Source: Neospora caninum Liverpool (lineage: Eukaryota; Apicomplexa; Conoidasida; Eucoccidiorida; Sarcocystidae). Taken from it: DNA of 64,000 bases. The notes beneath the pieces were generated by a model. It saw only the letters and a program-made list of their open reading frames with translations. It was not told the DNA's origin and made no database searches. Shown here piece after piece: positions 23,701 through 33,815 of this stretch. The stretch is from positions 2,847,101 to 2,911,100 of the forward strand of contig NC_018396.1 in NCBI RefSeq assembly GCF_000208865.1, read 5' to 3'. Positions within the stretch are counted from its first letter, which is position 1. Every line of letters begins with the position of its first letter. Made by a program: the position numbers and the translations under genes.

Positions 23701-26700
23701 ATCTTTGCCGCCGAAGTGTACCGAGAGACATCTCGCACGACCTGCGCAGTTGTGTACGCGCAGAAAAAGAGAAGGCGGTGACAGCGCCCGAAAACCTCCC
23801 GGAAAGCAAGACACGCGGAGTTCAGTCGTCTTCGTTCTGCTCTCCTCTTAACCCGCCTCGGTCTTGCTTTCCCCAGTTTCCTTCGCTCCGCTCGCTTCTC
23901 TCCCCGACGGCGGCCTCTTTGCCATGCGTTGATTCGACTGCCCCGTCTGCCTCGCCAGACACCGCGGCTTCTTCTCCCTCTTTTTCTCCTTCTCTCCCTC
24001 CTTCTTTCTCTCTCCCTTCTTCTGCCTTTTCGTCGCTTTGTCTCTCCCTTCTTCTCCCTCTTTGACTCTCTGCATCTCCTTCTTTGTCTCTCTCTTCTTC
24101 TCCCTTTCCGTCTCTTTGTCTCTCTTCATCTCCCTCTTTGACTCTCTGCATCTCCTTCTTTGTCTCTCTCTTCTTCTCCCTTTCCGTCTCTTTGTCTCTC
24201 TTCATCTCCCTCTTTGACTCTCTGCATCTCCTTCTTTGTCTCTCTCTTCTTCTCCCTTTCCGTCTCTTTGTCTCTCTTCATCTCCCTCTTTGACTCTCTG
24301 CATCTCCTTCTTTGTCTCTCTCTTCATCTCCCTTTTCGTCTCTTTGTCTCTCTTCATCTCCCTCTTTGACTCTCTCTGCGTCTCCTTTGGCTCTCCCTTC
24401 TCCCTCTTTCTTTGTCTCTCTTTTCTTTCGCATTCTCTTCCTCTCCTCTCTCTGGTCTCTTTTTTGCGCCGAGTTGCTCCTCACCTTGATTGCGACGTCT
24501 CGCTGGGTGTGAACGTCGGCGCACCGCAGGACGCGGCCGAAAGTTCCTTCGCCCATTTTGTCGAGGACGCGGTATCGGTCGCTGAGCCACATTCCGGGTC
24601 GCCAGTCGAAGTGGACAATGTCGTCTTTGGAGCCGGCGTCTTCCTTCTTTTCTTTCTTCTTGGCGCGCCTCCTCTCGGCGGCGTCTCGGCGGCGCGTTCC
24701 CGCCCGCTTTCGCTCGCCTCTCTCGTCGCGGTCTTGCTTCTTCTCTCGGTCTTTCTGGCGTTTCTCACGCCACGAGATCTCGCTGAACCGAAAGTGCTTT
24801 TTGTAGCGCTCGACGGGCGGTCGATGATGCTTCATGAGCAGCGAGGGAAACTGCGAGGGCCTCCGACTCGGGTAGAAGAACGGCGACGGCGGAAAGAAGG
24901 CACGCTGAGAATACGACTCGTACCTCGTGCAGGAGTCCTCGCCGTACCGCCGCTTTCTTCTCTCGTACCTCCGACTGCGCCCTGAGGAACTGCTCTCGCC
25001 GCGCCTTCGCTCTCGCTCCTTCCTCTCACGTCTCTCTCGCCTCGCGCCGTGAGACGCCGAACGCTCTCTGCGACTCCTGTGCGGTGACCTCGACGAGCAC
25101 GACATCTTCCTGCGTTCGTGGCCTCGCTTCTCATCGTGTTTCTCTCGCTCTCTGCGGTCCCCGCGACTTCTCGCGCCGCCGGGAAACGGGCTCTCTCGCG
25201 CGTCGCGCGCTCTCTCTTCGCCCCTCTTCGGGCTTCTCTCTCGCAGGTCAGACTGGGACGACCGCCCGTCGCGTCGCCGCTTCCGCGAATGGTACGAGTC
25301 CCCGTCGCTTCGTCCGCGTCGTTCGTCTTTTCGGCGCTTCGCGCGGTCCCTCGACGCGCGCCGTGAAGACGAAGATCGACCCGAAGCTGCTTGGCCCTGC
25401 CGAGAAGCGTGAGCGAAACTCGAATCTGAACGGAGAGAACGCCCGCGCCGAGTCTTCCTCCGCGAGTCGCGGACGGCCCGCCGGCCGTCGCTGGCATCAG
25501 CCTCCTGGGATCGTGAAGACGCTCCGTCCCCTGAAACGTGGAGAGAGACACAGCGGCGGGGGAGAACACCTCGAAACGCCAGATAGGTGAGAGGAGTGAA
25601 AAGGAGAACACAAAGGGATGCCGGTGTGACGGGCGGAACAGGCGACGAAACGAAAAGGATGCACACGAATCAGAAAGCCGGCAGGCCTGAACCGTTACAA
25701 AGCAACGAGGAGCAACCACGAAAAGCGACTTGCCGGGACAACAAACCCCAGCGTTTCTCAAAAAAAGACCGAGATGGAAGGGTGGCTCCCCCCACCGTCG
25801 TCGTTTCTTCGTCCTGCCCCTGCGAGCTTCTTTCACGTTTTTTCCTCTCCAAGCGGCACTCAGGCCGACGGCTCAAGCGCCGGAGGCCCTCCTTCTCCCC
25901 TCGACCTCTGCTATCTCCTTGTTTTCTCTTGTTCTCTCTGTCCCTGTCTCTGTCTCTCTTGTCTCGTGTTCTCCCTTTTTTCCTCTTGTCCTCTTGTCTC
26001 TTCTTTCCTCTGTGTGCGTTTCTCACCTCGCACGAGGCGTTGGGCCCGGATTCTGTTCTCTCTGTCTCCGTTTTCGTCGCGCGCTTCGCTGTCTCTGTGC
26101 AACCTCTTCGGGGAGCCTCCACGCTTCCGATCTCTTCCGAGATCCTTCTGAGAGGCGAACGACCCTTTGCTCCGTTTCGCAAAATTCCCGCGGTTTCCCT
26201 CTTTCTCTGGCTTCTCGTCCGCTCGGCCCCTCCGCTCGTCGCCTTCCCCGCCTTCGCTCTCTCCGCGTCCGTCTCGCCGTTTGTGGTGTCTGTGCACAGA
26301 CGCGGTTCCGTTCCAGCTCCCCTCTCGCGGACCCGCGCTTTTCCCCGAAGTCGCGCAGGCGCCGCTTCCCCGCTCGCACGCGGTGGAGCGCACGGAAGAG
26401 AGTCCCTGGCCGTCTCGCTGCGAGCTCGGCAGAGAGTTGGACGGTTCTTCGCGGTCGGACACGCCGACGCGGTACATCGACGAAACCCCTGAACCGAGTG
26501 TATGTTCAGCCTTTCTCTTGGTCCGTTCCTCTCCACTTTTTCTCTTGCCCTCCTCCGTCCCCCCCGACACGGAGAGCGGCCGAAAACTCGCCGACCGCCC
26601 TTGCTCTCGCACCTTGTACCGCGTCCGACTTCTTCGGCTGCCTCCTGTCCGCTCCCTTCTTCCTTCTCCGCCCCAGTCGTGTCTCCGCCTGTGAGAGCGC

Positions 26701-29700
26701 CGAGAACGCGAAGACGACGTGTCCCCCATCTCGCCTTCCTCACCTGACCTGGCCTCGGAGACACGGCCCAAGGGCGCCCAGGCGCTTGCCGGGAGCGCAG
26801 AGGGCGAAAACGCACCTAGCGCGCCGGGAGTCGGCGTCAAGACACCGGGATGGAGACGGTCTCTCTCCTGTCTCTCCCCTGTGTCTCCCGCGCTTCTCGT
26901 CCGAGAAGACACCGACGCACTCCGCCGCAAGCACCCGTGCCGCTCTGTCTCGGCTCCAACCCTTTCTTTTGGTGTCTGTTGGCTGTTGCGACTAGGCGCC
27001 GAGCGACGACGCTCCTTTACAGGCGGGGAGCCGTGTCTCTGGGAAGCATCCGGCGCCGTTTCGTGTCGCGAGGCCTCCCGCACCCGGTGCCTTTTCCGGT
27101 CGCGCGCCCCGTCGCGGCCTCTCTCTCGCGCGCGGCGTTTCTTTGAGGAAAACAACCCAGGCGAGGAGCACGAAGAGTCGCTTCGCCCTCGCGAACGCAC
27201 CCGGCGTCTGCGGCCAGATCCGCTTCGCTTCTCGCGTCGTCTCGCTGCTTGCCGCTGCAGCTGCCACAGACAGTACCTCCACAGGCGGAAGCGGTCCTCT
27301 GGGCGCACAAAAATCCCAGACGGGAGGCGGCCGTGGACAGGGGGGAGGCCCGCGGGGTCTTGACTCGCCGCAGCCCCGGTCGCGGAGACAGCCGGTCCGA
27401 ACGGGTGCGAGAACGAGCAGGGAGGGAAGCCGAGAAGAGCGGGGCCGTCGACGCCTCCCTTGGGCAACGAGGCAGAACAGAGAGAGTGCGGAGAAGAGAT
27501 ACACCTCGCGCCGCAGCAGTGGGCCGGCGGCACTCCGAAGGCGCTGAAGGGAAGCGGCGGGGCGTGCGCCGAGGGACAGAGGAAAGGAAGGGAGCTAGGA
27601 GACAGAGAAGGCGGGGCCGCAGAGAAGGAAGCGAAATACGGACCTGGCGGGACAGAAGGCAGGTCAGCGGAGAGAACTGAGGACGGGAGATCCCCGTACA
27701 CCGAAGACGGCAGACGAGACGAACAGGAAAAGTAGCGAGGCGGGATCGGCTCCACGTGCGAAGGGTCCAAACCCTCGGGGGCCCGTGGAGCCCAAGAGAC
27801 ACCGCGTGACGAAGAGTACAGACCGGAAGACGAGGACACGTACGACGGCAGCGGAGACGAAACAGGAGGCGCATACACCGGATAAAACGAAGAGAGGACG
27901 CGTGACTCGCTTTCACAATCGCTCGCCTGACCACCCTGTGCGAGCTTTGACGATAACCGGGACTTCTCGAGGGCCCCTCCGCGCGCGGCGGCCGAACTGC
28001 CGGGACCTGTGGAGGCAGCCCAGACACGGGGAGAGGCGCACAGAAGGCAGCACAGATGAGAAAGAGAAGAAACAGGGACGGCTCGATCGGGCGAGACACC
28101 GTCACAGAGTCCCTCGACTTGCTCCTGCGTGTGTGTGTAGGTCGAGTTGTCACACAGATGAAACCAGCGCCCCGACGCGTGCACATGTGTGTATACATGT
28201 ACAGGTCCGTCGAGGATCCACATACACACAACACTGTGTATGGACACCCAAGAATGCAAACTCGATGTCCAGGCAACTGCTCCGATCGCCGCCTTCGCAT
28301 CGCGAAGGGCACTTGCACCAGGTCAAACCAGGTGCACTCCGCCACAAGAATCGCAAGAAAGATACACCCACAAACTCTCGACGGAGAGACTTCGCCCTCT
28401 GTGCCTCCATTCCTGGGAAGGCGAGCAAAAAACACGAAACTCAACTTGCTCAGGTAGAAAACACCGAGACGCGTCCTCCCCTCTCTCCGTACTTACCTCC
28501 TTCGATGCCAGGTCGTGGTTGTCCGTTCTCTTCTGCGCGAGTTTTCACTCTTTTTTTCCTGCCTGGGTCTCCTCCCGGCGAAGCCTTTGCTCCTGGCTCT
28601 TCCGGAGCGGGCGAACGGTCTGTCGGCTGCGCCTCCGGGCACTCTTCCTGGGTGAGGTGTCCAGACGCCTGACGAAGCCGCGCCGCGCGTCGCCGGGCTC
28701 TCGCTCGCCGTCTGCGGCGCCCTCTTCCTGTCTTGGTCTCCTTCGAAGCCACCACTCTCCCAGTTCCTGCAGGCAAAACTTTGTCTTCTCGAGCGCTTCC
28801 GGGGGCCTCGCGAAGCGGGACGGAAGCGGCGATCTTCCTGCCTCGCTCTCGCGGGGTGGCGTCTGCCTCTTCCCTGAAGCCCCCGGGCGAGTAGAAGTCC
28901 AAACACGCGCCGCCTTCTCGAGAAGCCGCGAAGTCCAGCGTGGTCTCTCTGTCTCGGCGTTTGCGGCCCCTGGCGGGTTCTCTGAGGCGCTCGGCGCCAA
29001 GGGACGGAAAAGAAGAGATCGCGTACGCGTGTGGGGCGTCGTAGAGCAGCTCTGCACTCAGGTGGTCTGTTGTCCTATGGTGGTGTCGATTCGGATGGCC
29101 TCGGCGAGAGACCTTTGCAACTTCTTCGCCTCTAGAGGGAGACGCCGCTCCAGAGCTCGGAAGCGCCGAGAGCAGGCGGTCGCGGGCCTCTGTGGCCTTG
29201 TCTTGTGCTCTGCCGTCGGCCGTAGGACACCCGGAAAATAACGCGTGCACGTACCGAACAGGCTCGCGTTCGGCGCCCGAGGGCGAGACGCCAGGCGAGA
29301 GAGAGTGGAAATGCTCGCCGTTCCTCTCTACGCGGTGCGCGATCCCATGCCCAGAGTCGCGGGAGGCCTCGGGCCGTCTTCGGGGCAGGAAAAACGCGGA
29401 CGAGGAGGCTGCGTCGCCTCGGTCGTCGCTGAATGTTCGGAGCAGCGACTTCGCCCGACACTCCGCCTCGTCCCCGCGCTCTCGGCTGGACGTACACCTG
29501 CTCGGTTCTCTGTCTTCCCTCGCTTCGTACAGCGGCGGAGCGTCCACGGGAGAGGTCAGCGAGGAGACGAGAGAAGACGAGAAGGGTAGCAGCGGGCTGA
29601 AGACGGCGTGTGGCGAGGGCGAGGGCGGAGACAGAGGCAAGTGCGACTCGACGAAAGGCCGACCCTCTCCCTCTCGCGAGAACTCAGAAGGCGCGAGAGA

Positions 29701-29973
29701 GACGGAAGACGGCGAGAACGCGTCTTGCGGGTAGGGTGCAGGCGAGGCTGGCAGGCGACAGGGGGCCTTCGCCCGACTTGGCTGAGACGCTTCCGGGAGC
29801 GAAGACGCGCAGTCTCCCGACAGGCTCCTGTTGCCGGCAGGATTCGACGAAAAAGACAGAGAAGGTTGGAGAACGCCACTTTCCCAACCTACAGACCGCT
29901 GCTCTCTGGAAGACGGAACCAAAAAGGGGACTTTCTCCGGATGACAAAGCGAGGCCTGAGAGTCCCACGACAT
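20767..29973 (-). CDS. CLK-type LAMMER protein kinase with giant RS-rich N-terminus
   Basis: Dual-specificity CDC-like kinase; the family phosphorylates SR splicing factors in the nucleus. Nine exons: 29973-28497, 28006-26027, 25530-24485, 23741-23415, 22846-22793, 22299-22086, 21785-21670, 21409-21137, 20898-20767. All phases agree, giving 1872 residues. Residues 1 to about 1470 are Ser/Arg/Pro/Glu-rich with many RS and RER stretches. The kinase domain shows the Gly loop GEGTFGRV, catalytic Lys1501 (VAIK), HTDLK 1606-1610 followed by PEN, DFGSATF from Asp1672, [15 protein letters not shown], and the diagnostic [14 protein letters not shown], with LAMMER at 1735-1740. The end is HPFF plus a short tail. 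CLKs are usually around 500 residues, so the N-terminus is exceptional. The start at 29973 is the first ATG of a long open frame; exon 2 uses the acceptor at 28006 because the nearer CAG (exon start 28124) breaks phase. Confidence 0.93.
21821..21894. repeat. (CATA)n microsatellite, about 18 units
   Basis: Pure tetranucleotide repeat in the kinase intron between exons 6 and 7, close to the acceptor side of that intron. Confidence 0.95.
24048..24385. repeat. 76-bp minisatellite in kinase intron 3
   Basis: The phrase GACTCTCTGC recurs at 24064, 24140, 24216 and 24292, and diverged at 24368: a strict 76-base period. The unit is almost pure CT on the plus strand (GA on the transcribed strand). 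It lies roughly 100 bases after the donor at 24484. Confidence 0.9.
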
Positions 29974-32900
29974 GCTGCTCTCACGCGACGGCGCACACGC
30001 TCAAGACACCGGAAGGCTCTCAGGCATTCTCGTAAACCAAGGCGAACAGGCGGGCCAGGCGCAGAGGCATGGGGGACCGAAGTGACGCGTTTTGGAGAAG
30101 AGAAAGATGGCGAGACACGAGGACGAACGAGGCTGCAAACTGAAGGGAAAACATCCAGCTTTGTCTGAAAAGACGAGACGCTCGACGTTTGGTCGCGGAT
30201 GTATGAGGCGACAACCCGTCAGCAGCTATCGAACGACAGAGAGAATCTTTCAAGGGAGACGAAGAAGAGACAGGTGGTGGGAACCACGTCAAGAGAGCCG
30301 GCAAAAGCATCCAGTTCGCAGTGACAGGAATCAAGAGAACATGAAACAACGGAGAGGAAGTGGAGATGCGAAGCCTCGGAGAGAGGAGAGGTGCGGAAGG
30401 AGAACAAGAGCGCAGGAAAGGAAAGGGAGAGAACGGCGAGGGAAGACAGCGTGGAAAAAGCCTGGAAGTGCATGCGCACCAGTTGCGGATGCAGTGACGG
30501 AGAAGCGGGGATTGCCGCCGAGGAAGCAGAAAAGAGAGTGAAGGGAAGACGGGATGGTGAGAGAGGCAGTGGGAGAGAAGAGATGGAAGACCGCAAACCT
30601 TTGAGCGGAGGCTGCTACGGGAAAGAGCAAAACTGGAGGAGACAGCGCGAACAGGCGATGCGACGGAGGTCGAGCGTGGACAAGCAATCGACCAGACTGA
30701 AACGGCAATGTCTTGTACTGCGGAAAAGACCCGAAAACACGACAGGAAAAGGTAGTCTCGAAAGAATATGGCTGTCCGGCACGAAACCTGGAAGCCTTTT
30801 ACCTGCTGACGTACAAGCAAAAGTCACCGGAGGGTCCCCCGTCCCTGCGGCGCATCTGTTTTGTCTGTGAAATCCAGCGTCTTCCCTGGGAACGGCGCGT
30901 GTAGAGACACTCCTTGGCCTGTACTTCACATGCGCACTTTGGTGGTTCTTCTTCTGTTTTCCAGCAGACTCTGGGAGGCAGAGAACTACGAGATGGGGAG
31001 CTCAAGGACGAAACGGGCAACAGAAATGCGTGGCCTCGGGCCCGCTGCACTGTGCGTCAACGGCTGTGGAAAACGGCTCCAAACGTCGGGATCCTCTTGT
31101 GTGCAGAGAAAAAAAGACGCGAAGAGGAAGCGACAATGAAGTGCAAAAAGGAAGCGCAGACGGGAGCTCACAGAACCCCGCTGCCTGAGCTCACAAGTGG
31201 AACCCGTTTTCCGATGGTGAGGACGGCACTGGGGTTGGAAAAAAGCGGGTCTTCATCACGGCACCCTCGGCAGACATGCGCGGCGAGTAAGAAACGGAAG
31301 AGGAAAGGCCGGACGGGTGTTGTGAAAAAACAGACTTTGGGCTAATTTTCTACTTTTAAGTCCAGTAAAAGGAGACGTCCCGAGCAGCACGTGGCGTCGT
31401 CGCGGCAGATGACATGAGAGCGAGAGGGAAGGCGAGACTCGGGGTACGATACGTAGCGTTTCGAGAAACGAGCGAGGATGTAGGGTGATGTGCAAAAGAA
31501 ATAGGGGAAGAAAAGATGAAATAAATGTCCGCCCAGTGGGAGAGGAGAAGGTGTCCTCCGAGAGCCGATATACCACGTTCCACGGGCCGGGTACGCAGCG
31601 CGCGACAAGACAAGTCGAGGAGAGGGGAAAATCACAGAGAGCGCTCGGCAAAGAGGGGGCTGCTGCGACGGTTTTCACAGCTTGAAGAAGGCGAACGGCA
31701 CAGAAGTTCCATCGTGTTTTTTCAGCAATACATGCACTACGCGGGAGGAGGGATGACGACGGGAGGAAGTCCCGCCCCCGGAGATCCCTGCTGCATGACG
31801 AAAAGCCGGTCGCGAAAGAGCGACAGAAAAGCACGAAAAGAGGCCATGAAGCCAACCTAGGAGAGCTTACTTTGCTTCAGAGAGCAATCTACAGAAAAGT
31901 ACGACATGCAACACAACGAAATCCGCCGCCAAACGCCACAAAGGCCGAGGAAATAAGCTACAGTTAGGGTGACAACCCGGGCACGCCTCTCTCGCCCCGA
32001 TGCGCTGATCGGTTTTTCTCGCGCGCGTAGACACTTCTTTTTCGTGATTTTCATAGGCATCGTCAAGTCCGTCTCATCCCTTGTCTCCCCGATAAGGCGG
32101 CCTAATATTATATACAAACGCCTGAAAAACGGGGCAGGAAACATGTTTTCCTCGGCTTCTCGCTACTGCGAATAGCAACGCGTTCTGCGTGTCTCGGCCG
32201 TATAGACGAGATGTTTGTCCGGCGAGTCATTCGTAAAAGGGTGAGGAGGCAACTCCTTCAGGAGCCGTGCACATCAAACGGTGCTTCTCCGGCCACATAC
32301 GCTTTTCGGCTCCAAAAGCAGATATCATACCAGAGTGGAACGCACACTGGGCCTGGAAGTGGCTACACAAATCCATTATACTGGACTTGCTTTTTACTGT
32401 GTCCCTGTCCCATCGCATGTCGTGACCGTCCCGCGCAGAGGCACGTCGTGTCTGAAAAAGATTGAATGAGAAAAAGATCATACAGGAACTTGGTGGGGGC
32501 AATCCCAGAAGGCGGATGAAGGCGTGCACCAGCAGACGAGTAAACACAGCAGCCAACGATAACGCAGAAACGACGCTTTTCCCGTGGTTTGCTGACGGCT
32601 CTCGGTCCCCCGAGCTCCACTGCATCCCGAAGTCTTACATCCCGCCCTGCCTACCGCCCGGGCTCCTGTCAAGGCTTTCCACACAACGCTGTGGTTACTT
32701 CTAGTCTCTCAACACACGAAGCAAAAAATTGTTGATGGGAACATGAGGTTCACACATGCACGACGCCGTGGACCACTTCACCTCGCATACTCATCCAGGG
32801 CTGTTTCCTAGGCTGTGAGCTTTTAGACAAAAACACGTATCGGCTTGAAGCTGTCATACCGTGGCACCATGTTCTTGCTTACGCCTGTACACTACACGAC

Positions 32901-33815
32901 CAGAGGAAAAGGTCCGCTCAGCTAGAAGTAGGAGTGGCTGCCGGCGACCGCAGCCAACCCCCGCTGGCGTTGTGAGACTATGCTTCGGAATAACGCAGCA
33001 GTTGAGCAAAAAATGAAACTGGAACCAGTTAATCGTTTTCTTCGCAGCAACACTCTCCCGTACGTTGTTTAATAGCTTCTGTCGATGGCTATACCGTCCT
33101 CATTATCGGAAAGAGGACCCACGGGCGCAGCAAAGCTCGTGATAGACCGGTCATCAACGTGCATCACGGAGATACCTCTGCGTAAATTCTACCCACATAC
33201 GTCTCCGCTTTAGTCTACAGACGTCTCTATTGCCTACATACGAGATGAGCGTCCCGCCCTGTACAGCGTAGGGGTTCAGGAATCCCAATGACTTTTGATG
33301 GAGCAGCGTCGGCCCATTCCCTACCCCACGCTGCTCCAGTGTGGAAGCTGGACCAATATGCCGTGAAGCCACAGTTTGGTAGCGGAGACGGTTTAAACTT
33401 CAGAAAGGAAAGATAATGAGGTGCCCTGGGCCCGGTGCCCTCGCACAACACACCAATCCCTTATACCTTCATGTTTTCCCGGACGAGGGAGTTTTGAACG
33501 TACGGGCGTGCGTGAACATAAGTTTCTGATACCAGACCGGGTTTGATATCGCATTACGGATGTTGGAGAGGAAATGATAGTCAACTGTGTGGAGCGAGAA
33601 TCCGAAATTGGCAAGGCAGCGCTGCGGAAACGCCGAGCTACGTGGACTGTACCATTCTCGAAACTGCTGTCGCAAATGACCGTCACACTGAGGTAGAGCA
33701 CTCAGTTCATTTGAACGGAAAAGGAGAGGTCAAAGTTCGCCAAAAACGAAGGGTGCTGAACAGAAGCATCATTCCTGGCATATGCCAAGTTCAAAACGCG
33801 AATCAGTGACGAGTT
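29974..33815. other. kinase leader and intergenic DNA
   Basis: About 29974-31000 is strongly CT-rich read on the minus strand and probably holds the long leader and promoter of the LAMMER kinase. A 266-codon open frame there (30020-30820, minus) is Ser/Leu/Pro-rich and has no recognisable domain. From about 31.9 to 33.8 kb base composition becomes more balanced and no gene is supported. Confidence 0.45.

Noticed and set aside
24048..24385. 76-bp tandem units considered as extra kinase coding exons
   Set aside because: The period is not a multiple of three, the frame shifts each unit, and it lies between a proper donor and acceptor.
28124..28259. Acceptor CGCAG, starting kinase exon 2 at 28124
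   Set aside because: It breaks phase with exon 1 (phase 1); the CCACAG with exon start at 28006 restores the frame and has a better pyrimidine tract.
26167..28672. Several long plus-strand open frames opposite the kinase N-terminal exons
   Set aside because: They mirror the GC-rich RS-coding strand, have no domain, and the minus-strand exon chain joins in phase to a clear kinase.
30020..30820. 266-codon minus-strand frame upstream of the kinase
   Set aside because: Ser/Leu/Pro-rich with no motif, in the CT-rich leader position; coccidian leaders often give such frames by composition.
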